Below, piece after piece: positions 36,156 to 44,616 of a stretch of DNA of 64,000 nucleotides. The first letter of the stretch is position 1. Each line of letters opens with the position of its first letter. Both the position numbers and the translations under genes were made by a program. The stretch comes from Streptomyces sp. MMBL 11-1 (GTDB lineage: Bacteria; Actinomycetota; Actinomycetes; Streptomycetales; Streptomycetaceae). The notes beneath the pieces were generated by a model. That model saw only the letters and a list, made by a program, of their open reading frames with translations, ran no database searches and had not been told where the DNA came from. Location: positions 6,203,001 through 6,267,000 of the forward strand of contig NZ_CP117709.1 of assembly GCF_028622875.1 (NCBI RefSeq), in the 5' to 3' direction.

Positions 36156-36193
36156 GGTCCTCCCGGCCGCCCGCACGGACGGCCGGGAGGACC
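36156..36193. terminator. Strong terminator between convergent hypotheticals
   Basis: A perfect 14-bp stem GGTCCTCCCGGCCG / CGGCCGGGAGGACC with a 10-nt loop. Confidence 0.85.
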
Positions 36194-36288
36194 TTCGCCG
36201 ATCTTCCGGCCACGACTGCCACGACCGGGCAACGACGGTGACGGACCGGTGGCCGACCGGCGCCCGCTCGACAGGTGAGCAGGGCCGC

Positions 36289-36930
36289 TCAGCGGGCCGC
36301 GGTGCGACGCAGCGCCTCCGCGGATCCGCCGCCCGACCGCGTCGGGGCGGTCCGGTGCTCGGCGACGGTGTCGGCCAGGAGCGCCGGCTCCGACAGCGAA
36401 CTGGGCCGCCGCCCGCCCCTGCCCTCGCCGAGCACCTGCCAGCCCCCGCGGGTGAGCGTGATGTACGCGCCGCAGCGCAGACCGTGCAGCGTGCAGGCGT
36501 CCCGGAGGCCCCACATCCACGCACCGTCCTCCTCGGTCCAGCGTTCGTCGCCGTCACGGCAGTACAGGAGCACAGCCGTACGGACCGGAGTGCGGCGTCG
36601 CAGATCGTGCGGGACGACGCGCCGAAGCTGCGCCAGCAGGGCGTTGCGGAATTCCCAGCCGTCCGCGGCCACCGTCGCCCGGCGGGCGAATGAGGCGCTC
36701 GCCGTGAGCCGTTCCTCATGGTCGAGGACCGCGACCACGGCGGTGGCCGGCGTCGGCCGGTGCCGGGAGTGCAGTCCGCTGACGACCTCCCGGGGACTTC
36801 GGAGCAGGGGTATGCCCGCCGACGCCCACTCCGCTGGTTCGAGTATCCGGGCAAGGCGGTTGACGGAGTCTGCGGAAACCGAGGACGCCGCTGTCGAAGT
36901 GGCTGTGGACGGGGCGAATCCGAAGGTCAC
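36289..36930 (-). CDS. Hypothetical protein
   Basis: The product is 213 aa from GTG 36930, with GGGAGG upstream. The open frame continues to 37239 but without coding character. Features: STAASSVSADSVNRLARILEPAEWASAGIPLLRSP, VVAVLDHEERLTASASFARRA, WEFRNALLAQLRRVVPHDLRRR, TAVLLYCRDGDERWTEEDGAW and LTRGGWQVLGEGRGGRR. No transmembrane segment or catalytic signature that I recognise. It is conserved in look but has no known function. It is divergent from recQ. Confidence 0.7.
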   Translation of the reverse strand: MTFGFAPSTATSTAASSVSADSVNRLARILEPAEWASAGIPLLRSPREVVSGLHSRHRPTPATAVVAVLDHEERLTASASFARRATVAADGWEFRNALLAQLRRVVPHDLRRRTPVRTAVLLYCRDGDERWTEEDGAWMWGLRDACTLHGLRCGAYITLTRGGWQVLGEGRGGRRPSSLSEPALLADTVAEHRTAPTRSGGGSAEALRRTAAR

Positions 36931-37245
36931 GGTCCTCCCTTCGCTACGCGCCCACGATGCGGGCAGGGTCGGGTGAGGGCGCGCCGCGGCACAGCCCTTC
37001 CGGGCCCGATGAGGAACTGTGCGGGGGCAGCTCCAATTCTCCCTGGCCCACCGGCAGGCGGCAACGAGCAATTGCTGCGGCTGACGGGAATCATCCGGAA
37101 TGACACTGATATCCCTGCCCATCCCCGCCCGTCGTGACTCCTCCCGTCCCCCCTGAATCGCGAGGACCAGCGGAAACACCCCCTGAGCGCGCCGTCGCCA
37201 TGGGTGGATTCGCTGATTGTCAGTCCCATCGGGTTGCATGGAGGC
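36931..37245. other. Divergent intergenic region upstream of recQ
   Basis: These 315 nt between a hypothetical gene and recQ must contain both promoters. I see no LexA box, no clear -35/-10 pair and no hairpin here. Confidence 0.45.
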
Positions 37246-39405
37246 ATGGACACCCTGGAGCTCCGCACCGAAGCCGACGCCATCCTCGCTGAGCTGGTCG
37301 GTGCGCCCGGAGGGTCGGCGCGGCTGCGGGAGGATCAGTGGCAGGCGGTGGCGGCCCTGGTGGAGGAGCGCCGTCGAGCGCTGGTGGTCCAGCGCACGGG
37401 GTGGGGGAAGTCCGCGGTGTATTTCGTGGCCACCGCGCTGTTGCGGCGGCGCGGAGCAGGCCCGACGGTGATCATCTCGCCGCTCCTGGCGTTGATGCGC
37501 AACCAGGTCGAGTCGGCGGCGCGGGCGGGCATCCGGGCTCGCACCATCAACTCGGCCAACCCGGAGGAATGGGAAACGATCTACGGCGAGGTGGAGCGCG
37601 GGGAGACCGATGTTCTCCTGGTGAGCCCGGAGCGCCTCAACTCCGTGGACTTCCGTGATCAGGTGCTGCCGAAGCTCGCGGCGACGACCGGTCTACTGGT
37701 GGTCGACGAGGCGCACTGCATTTCCGACTGGGGTCATGATTTCCGGCCCGACTACCGTCGGCTGCGCACGATGCTCGCGGAGCTGCCGGCGGGAGTGCCG
37801 GTGCTCGCCACCACGGCCACCGCCAACGCGCGGGTGACCGCGGATGTGGCCGAGCAATTGGGCACGGGCGGCGGCGACGCGCTGGTTCTGCGGGGGCCCC
37901 TGGACCGCGAGAGCCTGCGGCTGGGTGTGCTGGAGTTGCCGAACGCGGCGCACCGGCTCGCATGGCTGGGGGAGCGGCTCGGGGACCTGCAGGGTTCGGG
38001 GATCATCTACACGCTGACGGTCGCGGCGGCGGAGGAGGTCGCCGCGTTTCTGCGGCAGCGCGGATATCCGGTGGCCTCGTACACGGGGAAGACGGAGAAC
38101 GCCGACCGGTTGCAGGCGGAGGAGGATCTGCTGGCGAACCGGGTGAAGGCTCTGGTGGCGACCTCTGCGCTGGGGATGGGTTTCGACAAGCCGGACCTCG
38201 GCTTCGTGGTGCACCTGGGGTCGCCCTCGTCGCCGATCGCCTATTACCAGCAGGTGGGGCGTGCGGGGCGCGGCGTCGACCATGCCGACGTCCTGCTGCT
38301 TCCGGGCAAGGAGGACGAGGCGATCTGGGCGTATTTCGCCTCGGTGGGGTTCCCGCCCGAGGAGCAGGTGCGGCGCACCCTGGACGTGCTGGAGCAGGCG
38401 GGCCGTCCGTTGTCGCTGCCGGCGCTGGAGCCGTTGGTGGAGCTTCGGCGCTCGCGTCTGGAGACGATGCTGAAGGTCCTGGACGTGGACGGTGCGGTCA
38501 AGCGCGTGAAGGGCGGCTGGACCGCGACGGGGCGGCCGTGGGCGTACGACGCGGAGCGCTACGCGTGGGTCGCCAAGCAGCGGGCGGCGGAGCAGCAGGC
38601 GATGCGGGACTACGTGGCGGCCACGGGGTGCCGCATGGAGTTCCTGCAGCGGCAGCTCGACGACGAGAAGGCGGTGCCGTGCGGCCGCTGCGACAACTGC
38701 GCCGGCCCCTGGCTCGATCCGGCCGTCTCCTCCGCGGCCCTGTCGACGGCGACCGGTGAGCTCGACCGGCCGGGCGTCGAGGTCGACCCCCGCAAGATGT
38801 GGCCGACCGGCCTGGCCTCGGTCGGCATGGACCTCAAGGGCCGTATCCCCGCGGGGCAGCAGGCGATGACGGGGCGTGCGCTGGGGAGGCTGTCCGACAT
38901 CGGCTGGGGCAACCGCCTGCGCCCGCTCCTGTTGGCGCAGGCGGCCGACGGGCCGGTCCCGGACGATGTGCTGAACGCCGTGGTGACGGTGCTCGCGGAC
39001 TGGGCCCGCTCGTCGGGCGGCTGGGCCGGCGGGTCTCCCGACGCGGTGGCGCGGCCCGTGGGGGTCGTGCTCGTGCCGTCACGCGCCCGCCCTCAGCTGG
39101 TCACCTCCCTGGCCGAGGGTGTGGCCCGGGTCGGGAGACTCCCGCTCCTGGGCAGCCTGGCCCACACCTCGTATGCCGACGAGCACGCCGGGCACCGCAG
39201 CAACTCCGCCCAGCGGCTGCGTGCCCTGGCCGACTCGTTCACCGTGCCGGAAGAGCTCGCCGCCGCGCTGGCCGACGTCCACGGTCCGGTTCTGCTCGTC
39301 GACGACTACACCGACTCCGGCTGGACCCTCGCTGTGGGCGCACGCCTGCTCCGCCAGGCCGGTGCCGATCAGGTGCTCCCGCTTGTCCTGGCCGTGGCGG
39401 GATAG
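37246..39405 (+). CDS. recQ: RecQ family DNA helicase with C-terminal phosphoribosyltransferase-like domain
   Basis: This superfamily 2 3'-5' helicase has 719 aa from ATG 37246 (GTG 37204 is an alternative). Motif 0/I: REDQWQAVAALVEERRRALVVQ then RTGWGKSAVYF (about 54). Motif II: VDEAHCISDWGHDFRPDY (about 155). Motif VI: YYQQVGRAGRG. The zinc module has four Cys: GCRMEF, then CGRCDNC (about 464-487). There is no HRDC domain. Instead the last ~115 residues (VLVPSRARPQL...) end in PVLLVDDYTDSGWTLAVGARLL, a PRPP-binding-loop signature of type I phosphoribosyltransferases (ComF/PyrE fold). This layout resembles the mycobacterial RqlH-type RecQ clade as I recall it. Role: replication-fork and recombination repair; the PRTase-like domain is unexplained. 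Confidence 0.93.
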   Translation: MDTLELRTEADAILAELVGAPGGSARLREDQWQAVAALVEERRRALVVQRTGWGKSAVYFVATALLRRRGAGPTVIISPLLALMRNQVESAARAGIRARTINSANPEEWETIYGEVERGETDVLLVSPERLNSVDFRDQVLPKLAATTGLLVVDEAHCISDWGHDFRPDYRRLRTMLAELPAGVPVLATTATANARVTADVAEQLGTGGGDALVLRGPLDRESLRLGVLELPNAAHRLAWLGERLGDLQGSGIIYTLTVAAAEEVAAFLRQRGYPVASYTGKTENADRLQAEEDLLANRVKALVATSALGMGFDKPDLGFVVHLGSPSSPIAYYQQVGRAGRGVDHADVLLLPGKEDEAIWAYFASVGFPPEEQVRRTLDVLEQAGRPLSLPALEPLVELRRSRLETMLKVLDVDGAVKRVKGGWTATGRPWAYDAERYAWVAKQRAAEQQAMRDYVAATGCRMEFLQRQLDDEKAVPCGRCDNCAGPWLDPAVSSAALSTATGELDRPGVEVDPRKMWPTGLASVGMDLKGRIPAGQQAMTGRALGRLSDIGWGNRLRPLLLAQAADGPVPDDVLNAVVTVLADWARSSGGWAGGSPDAVARPVGVVLVPSRARPQLVTSLAEGVARVGRLPLLGSLAHTSYADEHAGHRSNSAQRLRALADSFTVPEELAAALADVHGPVLLVDDYTDSGWTLAVGARLLRQAGADQVLPLVLAVAG

Positions 39406-39504
39406 GCCGCGACGGCGTTCCGGCCGGTGAGGGCAGCTCGACCGTCCGGAATCCGGGTCGACTGCCGCCGCGACACGTCGAGCGGAAAGCTTTCTCCTGG
39501 CTGG

Positions 39505-39934
39505 TCAGTCGAAGAAGGTATCCCGGTGGGGCGGACGGGCCGGGTTCCGACGGCCGCTCGCACGGTCAGTCGGCGAAGTGCTGCGCGAGGTCCAGATGGC
39601 CTCCAGTCCGAAGGGACGGTAGCCGTCCTCCGGTGTCCAGACCGACGAACCGGAACGCTCCTGGGCACGGGAGTGCGCCGTGGGACCCGACAGCACCGTG
39701 CGTTCGATGCCTCCGAGGCGTCGCTCGAAGTCGGCCTGCAGCCGGTTCAAGGTATCGAGGAAGTCCTCGAGCGGAACGCTTCCTTCGTACATCTGCTCCT
39801 CGTTCTCTGCATCGTTCCCGGCTCCCTGTGCCGGAGCCGGAACGTACGGGTGGTCGCCGAAGCCGCGTCAGCCGTGCACAGGCGGCCTCGAAGTCGTCAA
39901 AATTTGAAACGAAACGTGCTTTCCACTGCTGCAC
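39505..39934 (-). pseudogene. Degenerate/frameshifted small gene
   Basis: Minus-strand reading frames join into one protein-like string only across frame changes. Frame A starts at GTG 39934 (VQQWKARFVSNFDDFEAACA) with GGAG just upstream and then turns Arg-rich. Frame B picks up after a stop near 39874 with GFGDHPYVPAPAQG, passes through the Met at 39792 and continues MYEGSVPLEDFLDTLNRLQA, DFERRLGG and PEDGYRPFGLEAIW to 39505. Frame A also offers a plausible end, HLDLAQHFAD, at 39566. A one-base skip near 39873 restores the first join. Alternatively a short 95-aa gene starts at 39792. No family recognised. Confidence 0.4.
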
Positions 39935-40198
39935 TCACTCCGCACAACGAGCCCTTTGGCCGGAGGGAGTGCGGCATTCGGGTGGCGCGGTGCCGAGGTG
40001 CCGCTTCCGCGCCGGATCGTTCGGTAGCACCTCGGCCCTCGGGTACGCATGGCGGGAGACGGTGCCGTCGGTGACCTGGCGGCGGACGAACGAGGCTCAG
40101 GGGGGCGCGCCCGCACAGCCACGTCGCGTCCGAGGGCGGCAACCATTCCGACGCCGCACGGGCCGACGTGCTGGTCAACCGGGCGTCGGCCTGTTCGA

Positions 40199-40238
40199 CC
40201 GCGACCCCTGTGGATAACGTTATCCACAGGGGTCGCGG
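40199..40238. promoter_or_regulatory. 40-nt perfect palindrome with two inverted DnaA boxes
   Basis: Every base from 40199 to 40238 pairs with its mirror, centred at 40218/40219. The inner 20 nt are TGTGGATAACGTTATCCACA, two head-to-head copies of the 9-mer TTATCCACA, which is a perfect E. coli-type DnaA box; the usual Streptomyces box is TTGTCCACA. It ends 29 nt before the ATG of the DUF4192 gene, so it is in that gene's promoter or leader. It could also form an RNA hairpin. Confidence 0.75.
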
Positions 40239-40267
40239 AACGTGGCGGGCTGAGGGACCGTCAAGGC

Positions 40268-41647
40268 ATGAACAAGCACCACGAATCCACCGGCCCGGCC
40301 GGGGAGCAGCAGATCACCCTGCGTGGGCCCGCCGAGCTCGCCGACGCCCTCCCGTATCTCATGGGCTTCTATCCCAACGACAGCGTCGTGATGGTCGCCC
40401 TGCACGGCGGGCGGGGCCGGTTCGGCGGCCGGCTTCGCATGGGAATTCCGCAGGCGCCCGGCGAATGGGGGCCGGTCGCCGACCAGTTGGCGGACTGCCT
40501 GGTGTCGGGGAGCGAGCGCCGTGAAGGGCGGCCCGACGCGATCGTGATCTTCCTCTGCCAGGACTCTCCGGACGGGTCGGGCGGCCGGCCGACCATGGAG
40601 CGGCTCAGGCCTTTCGCGCAACGCCTGCGCACGGCGTGCGGAGCACTGGACGTTCCCGTCCTCGAAGCGCTCTGCATCTCCGACGGCCGCTACTGGTCCT
40701 ACTGCTGTCCCGACACCCGGTGCTGCCCCGATCAGGGGAGCCCCCTGGCCATGCCCGGCACCACGGTGATGGCCGCGGCCGCCGCCTACGCGGGCGTCCA
40801 TGTGCGGGGCACGCTGCGCGACATGGAGGCGCGGCTCCAGCCCTGGCAGGCCCCGGCGGCCGTGACCACGCAGGAGGAGGCCCTGGACCGGGCGGGACCG
40901 GCGCTGATCCCGAGGCTCCTCGACGAGCGGGTCAGGGGAGAGGTCGCGGCGGAGACCCTTCGGCTCGCGCGCACGCTCATGGACCGCATCGAGGAGGCGC
41001 AGCCCGCTCCCCCCGCGCTCTCGGACGCCGGGGACGACCAGTTGATCGGCTCCGACGAGGCCGCGGCCGTCATTCTCGGGCTCCAGGACCGGGAGACCCG
41101 GGACAAGGCTGCCGCCTGGATGGAGGGTGCGGAAGCGCAGGCGGCCCTGCGTCTGTGGCGGACGCTGGCACGGCGTTGCGTCGGAGCGTACGGGGAGCAC
41201 GCCGCCGCGCCGCTCACCCTGGCGGGCTGGGTCTCCTGGTCCACGGGCGACGAGCCGGGCGCGCGGGTCGCCCTGGCCCTGGCGCTGCGCGCCGATCCCG
41301 GCTATACGTTCGCCCAGCTGCTGCATCGGGCCTGCAACGAAGGGCTCGATCCGGAGGCCCTGCGCCGTTGCCTGCGCGAGGCCGCGGACGAGGGGGCGGG
41401 CTCCGACGCCCGGGCCGTGGAGGCGGCGATGGATCCCGCCGCCGACCGGGCCGCCACCTCGCTGCGCGTCCGGAAGGTCCGCCCGTTGCCCGACGGGGGT
41501 CGGCGGCGGGGGCGCGCTCACCGGCCCCCGGGTGCCGAGCGGGCGAAGGCGGCACCCCGTTCCGCCGCTCCCCGGACCACCGTGGGCGGGCGGCGGTCGC
41601 GCGAGGCTCGGAGGTACGGCCGTCGCTCCAGCAGGACGCGACGATGA
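40268..41647 (+). CDS. DUF4192 domain protein
   Basis: This 459-aa actinobacterial protein of unknown function has ATG 40268, with GAGGGA about 9 nt upstream; the long upstream frame is spurious. Family opening: ITLRGPAELADALPYLMGFYPNDSVVMVALHGG, then ADQLADCLVSGSERR and LEALCISDGRYWSYCCPDTRCCPDQG (Cys-rich site). The second half is helical (RLWRTLARRCVGAYGEHAAAP, GYTFAQLLHRACNEGLDPEAL). The last ~60 residues are an Arg-rich basic tail (RRSREARRYGRRSSRTRR), which suggests nucleic-acid contact. The gene sits directly behind the DnaA-box palindrome. Confidence 0.85.
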   Translation: MNKHHESTGPAGEQQITLRGPAELADALPYLMGFYPNDSVVMVALHGGRGRFGGRLRMGIPQAPGEWGPVADQLADCLVSGSERREGRPDAIVIFLCQDSPDGSGGRPTMERLRPFAQRLRTACGALDVPVLEALCISDGRYWSYCCPDTRCCPDQGSPLAMPGTTVMAAAAAYAGVHVRGTLRDMEARLQPWQAPAAVTTQEEALDRAGPALIPRLLDERVRGEVAAETLRLARTLMDRIEEAQPAPPALSDAGDDQLIGSDEAAAVILGLQDRETRDKAAAWMEGAEAQAALRLWRTLARRCVGAYGEHAAAPLTLAGWVSWSTGDEPGARVALALALRADPGYTFAQLLHRACNEGLDPEALRRCLREAADEGAGSDARAVEAAMDPAADRAATSLRVRKVRPLPDGGRRRGRAHRPPGAERAKAAPRSAAPRTTVGGRRSREARRYGRRSSRTRR

Positions 41648-41787
41648 CCCGGGTGCGAGCCGAGCCGGCGGGGGACGTCCGTCCGGCCCGCCGACCAACC
41701 GGAACGCGGGCCACCGAGCCGACTGCTCGCCGCGCGTCCGCAGACGTGGCGCCCCGACTGATCACCAGCATGCCGAAGGGAGTGTTT

Positions 41788-41810
41788 ATCGTCAGGCAGA
41801 CGACTATGAT
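41788..41810 (+). promoter_or_regulatory. Candidate operator overlapping a leaderless promoter
   Basis: The imperfect inverted repeat ATCGTC-AGGCA-GACGAC (41788-41804) abuts the -10 hexamer TATGAT (41805-41810). The ATG of the Nudix gene begins 7 nt after the hexamer and no ribosome site is present, so the mRNA is probably leaderless. The repeat would let an NrtR-like regulator block its own promoter (inference). Confidence 0.5.
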
Positions 41811-41816
41811 CGCGGC

Positions 41817-42575
41817 ATGCCGCCCTACGACCCTTCGGCCTTCCCGCCCTTCGCTGTCACCGTCGACCTGGTCGTGCTCACGGTGCGCGGTCACGCGCTC
41901 TGCGCGCTGGTCGTCCGCCGCGGAGAGACCCCGTTCCAGGGCAGATGGGCGTTGCCTGGCGGATTCGTCAGGATGGACGAGGACCTGGGGTCCGCCGCGG
42001 CGCGTGAACTCGTCGAGGAGACCGGTCTCTGCGCGCACGACCCGGCGAAACCAGCCGTGGGCAACGGGGCGCATCTGGAGCAGTTGGCCACGTACGGAGA
42101 TCCGCGGCGCGACCCCCGGATGCGGGTGGTCAGCGTCGCCCACCTCGCCCTCGCGCCGGACCTGCCCGCGCCCCGGGCGGGCGGCGACGCCAACAGTGCG
42201 CGCTGGGCGCCGGTGGAGGATCTGCTGCACCCCGGCGCCGGGCGGGAGGGTGTGCAGGCGGAGCCGCTGGCCTTCGACCACGCGCGGATCCTGGCCGACG
42301 GCGTGGAGCGCGCCCGCTCCAAGATCGAGTATTCCTCGCTGGCCACCGCGTTCTGCCCGCCGGAGTTCACGGTCGGCGAGCTGCGCCGGGTGTACGAAGC
42401 GGTGTGGGGCGTGGTCCTCGACCCCCGGAACTTCCACCGCAAGGTCACCGGGACGCCCGGGTTCCTGGTGCCTTCCGGCGGGACGACCACGCGGCAGGGC
42501 GGCCGGCCCGCGCAGTTGTTCCGGGCAGGGGCGGCCACGGTGCTCAATCCGCCGATGCTGCGACCCGAGGTCTGA
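41817..42575 (+). CDS. NrtR-like Nudix hydrolase/transcriptional regulator
   Basis: This 252-aa protein has an N-terminal Nudix domain (about 10-150) and a C-terminal winged helix (about 175-235, FTVGELRRVYEAVWG, NFHRKVTGTPGFL), the layout of NrtR regulators of NAD metabolism. The Nudix box is intact: GGFVRMDEDLGSAAARELVE then ETGL (G-x5-E-x7-REUxEExGU), so ADP-ribose or nucleotide-diphosphate hydrolysis remains possible. ATG 41817 is used; the upstream frame overlaps the DUF4192 gene. Promoter geometry suggests leaderless, autoregulated expression. No NAD-synthesis gene is adjacent in the window. Confidence 0.88.
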   Translation: MPPYDPSAFPPFAVTVDLVVLTVRGHALCALVVRRGETPFQGRWALPGGFVRMDEDLGSAAARELVEETGLCAHDPAKPAVGNGAHLEQLATYGDPRRDPRMRVVSVAHLALAPDLPAPRAGGDANSARWAPVEDLLHPGAGREGVQAEPLAFDHARILADGVERARSKIEYSSLATAFCPPEFTVGELRRVYEAVWGVVLDPRNFHRKVTGTPGFLVPSGGTTTRQGGRPAQLFRAGAATVLNPPMLRPEV

Positions 42576-42719
42576 GCCACCGGGCGTTCCGCTGCGATGG
42601 CTCCGCGGAACGCCTGTCGGTCCACCCCTGCACCAAAAGTCTGAAATGTCGCGTTATGTTGCTGCGGTACCCCCTGCCGCCGAGCGGTCTCACCTTCCGC
42701 GAGAGACGCGAGAGAAGCG

Positions 42720-44456
42720 ATGCTCCAGGCCATCGGACTCACCAGCACCCCCCGTCGCGACGCTCCGCCCGCCGTGAACGATCTGACCTTCGAGGCTCCC
42801 CCCGGCCGTGTCACGGCCCTGCTGGGCGCCCCCGGCTCGGGCAAGACCACGGCCCTGCGGCTGATGCTCGAACTGGACGCGGGGCGGGGCGTCGCCTACT
42901 TCAAGGGGCGGCCGCTGCACCGCATCGCCCACCCGGCGCGGGAAGTGGGCGTGCTGCTCGGCGACGTACCGGGTCATCCCTCCCGGACCGCCCGGGGGCA
43001 GCTCCGTATGCTCTGCGCGGCCGCGGGCGTGCCCGCCTCCCGGGCCGACGAGGTGCTCGAGGTCGTCGGGCTCGCCGGGCTGGGGGACCAGCGCCTGGGC
43101 GCCCTCTCGGTGGGGATGGACCGTCGGCTCGGCCTGGCCTCCGCGCTGCTCGGCGACCCCCACACCCTGATCCTGGACGAGCCGGCGGAAGGGCTGTCCC
43201 CACGCGAGAACAGTTGGCTCCACGGGCTGTTGCGTGCGCACGCGGCCCAGGGGGGCACGGTCCTCTACACCACGGGCGATCCCAAGGAGGCGGCCCGCAC
43301 GGCTGAGCACGTCGTCACCATCGGCGGCGGGCGCCTCGTCGCCGACCAGGACGTCTCCGACTTCGCCCGCACCCGGCTCCGGGCCCGGGTCGCCGTCCGC
43401 ACCCCCCACGCGGCCCGGCTGGCGGCCGTGGTCAGCCGCGAGGCCCGGGCCGCGCGGCGCTCCGTCGAAGTCGTCGAGGAGGCGAGCGGCCGGCTGACGG
43501 TGTACGGCAGTAGCTGCGCGGAGATCGGCGACACCGCGTACCGGCACGGTGTGCCCGTGCACCGGCTCGCCGACGAGATCGGCGACACCGGACCTGCCGC
43601 GCCGGCGGAGGCCGGGAGAGGGGAGCGGGGCGACTCGGCCGTCACTCTTTCCGAGCTGCCGCCCCCGATCCGGGTGCGCCCCGCGCGCGGCCCCCTGCGT
43701 CCCCTCCGGTACGAACTGCGACGCTCCCTGGGTGTCCGGACAACGGCCATGATCATGGCGGCCGTTCTGGTGGTGTCGGCCGCGGTGTCGGTGCTGCTGG
43801 CCCGCACGGACGGCACCGGGCTGCCCCGCGTGCTCGCCGCGTGGCCGGCCCTGCTGCCGCTCCCTCCCGCCGCGCTCGGCGCGGGCCTGCTCGGGGCACT
43901 GTCCTTCGGGGACGAGTTCCGCTATCCGGCACTCGCCGCCGCGCGCGGCACCGTGCCCCGGCGGCTCGGTCTGCTGCTGGCCAAGCTCACCGTGACCGCG
44001 AGCTTCGCTCTGCTGCTCGCGGGCCTCGCCGTGGTGTGCGGAGCGCAGAGCCTCCGGCTCATGTACGGACCGGACTTGATCGAGATTCCTTCGAACGCCC
44101 TCGCGCTCGGAGCGAGTTGGGCCGGCCTGACGGTCGGCTGTGCCTGGGCGGGGCTGTTGGCCGCCGGCGTCTTCCGGGTGGCCGGAGCGGGGGTCGCCGC
44201 CGTGCTCGCCGTTCCCGTGCTCGTCGTTCCGCTGGTGCAGAAGCTCTTCGCGGCGCCGTCCGCGCGTTCGGTCGCCGGGCTCCCGGGCCGCCTGCGTGAA
44301 CTGGCCGGGTGGCAGCTGCCCCAGCAGGTGGACCACTGGGTCCTGGCCGTCGCGCGGGTGGTGGCGCAGCCCGTCGGCACCGCGCTCGCCCTGTCGTTGT
44401 CAGCCCTGATCTGCGCGTATCTGTTCACCAGCCTTCGAGGGAGGGCGCGTTGGTGA
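42720..44456 (+). CDS. ABC transporter ATPase-permease fusion protein
   Basis: This 578-aa protein joins an ABC ATPase (residues 1-230) to a permease-like membrane half. Walker A is LLGAPGSGKTTALRL, Walker B HTLILDEPAEGL, and the signature is degenerate (LSVGMDRRL instead of LSGGQ). A soluble linker of ~100 residues leads to six hydrophobic segments (TAMIMAAVLVVSAAVSVLL, ALLPLPPAALGAGLLGAL, TVTASFALLLAGLAVVCG, AGVAAVLAVPVLVVPLV, GTALALSLSALICAYLF). It is conserved immediately upstream of whiH, which hints at a developmental role (inference). The substrate is unknown. Confidence 0.85.
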   Translation: MLQAIGLTSTPRRDAPPAVNDLTFEAPPGRVTALLGAPGSGKTTALRLMLELDAGRGVAYFKGRPLHRIAHPAREVGVLLGDVPGHPSRTARGQLRMLCAAAGVPASRADEVLEVVGLAGLGDQRLGALSVGMDRRLGLASALLGDPHTLILDEPAEGLSPRENSWLHGLLRAHAAQGGTVLYTTGDPKEAARTAEHVVTIGGGRLVADQDVSDFARTRLRARVAVRTPHAARLAAVVSREARAARRSVEVVEEASGRLTVYGSSCAEIGDTAYRHGVPVHRLADEIGDTGPAAPAEAGRGERGDSAVTLSELPPPIRVRPARGPLRPLRYELRRSLGVRTTAMIMAAVLVVSAAVSVLLARTDGTGLPRVLAAWPALLPLPPAALGAGLLGALSFGDEFRYPALAAARGTVPRRLGLLLAKLTVTASFALLLAGLAVVCGAQSLRLMYGPDLIEIPSNALALGASWAGLTVGCAWAGLLAAGVFRVAGAGVAAVLAVPVLVVPLVQKLFAAPSARSVAGLPGRLRELAGWQLPQQVDHWVLAVARVVAQPVGTALALSLSALICAYLFTSLRGRARW

Positions 44457-44528
44457 TCGCCGTCGCGCCGTAGCGAGGACAAGGTCCCACAACTCCCGGA
44501 GAAATGACTATTTTGTAGGGATATGGCG

Positions 44529-44553
44529 TCAATTGCGGAGCGAGCGCCGATCA
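44529..44553 (+). promoter_or_regulatory. Candidate sigma-WhiG promoter of whiH
   Basis: GCCGATCA (44546-44553) differs by one base from the flagellar/WhiG-type -10 element GCCGATAA, with TCAA at 44529-44532 as a possible -35. The 13-nt spacing is about 2 nt shorter than usual. whiH is a known WhiG target in S. coelicolor (established knowledge). Confidence 0.35.
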
Positions 44554-44616
44554 CCCTTTCGTGTGCTTTTCACCAAAGACCTCAAGGGGTGGGCGAGCCA
44601 CGCCGACAAAGGATGC

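Larger units (their letters stand above)
39406..40267. other. Region between recQ and the DUF4192 gene
   Basis: These 862 nt contain no intact gene with convincing coding character. On the minus strand there is a degenerate gene (39505-39934), and the right end has a 40-nt palindrome. The stretch 39880-39925 is unusually AT-rich for this genome (AAAATTTGAAACGAAACG). The rest shows no promoter or hairpin I can defend. Confidence 0.55.
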
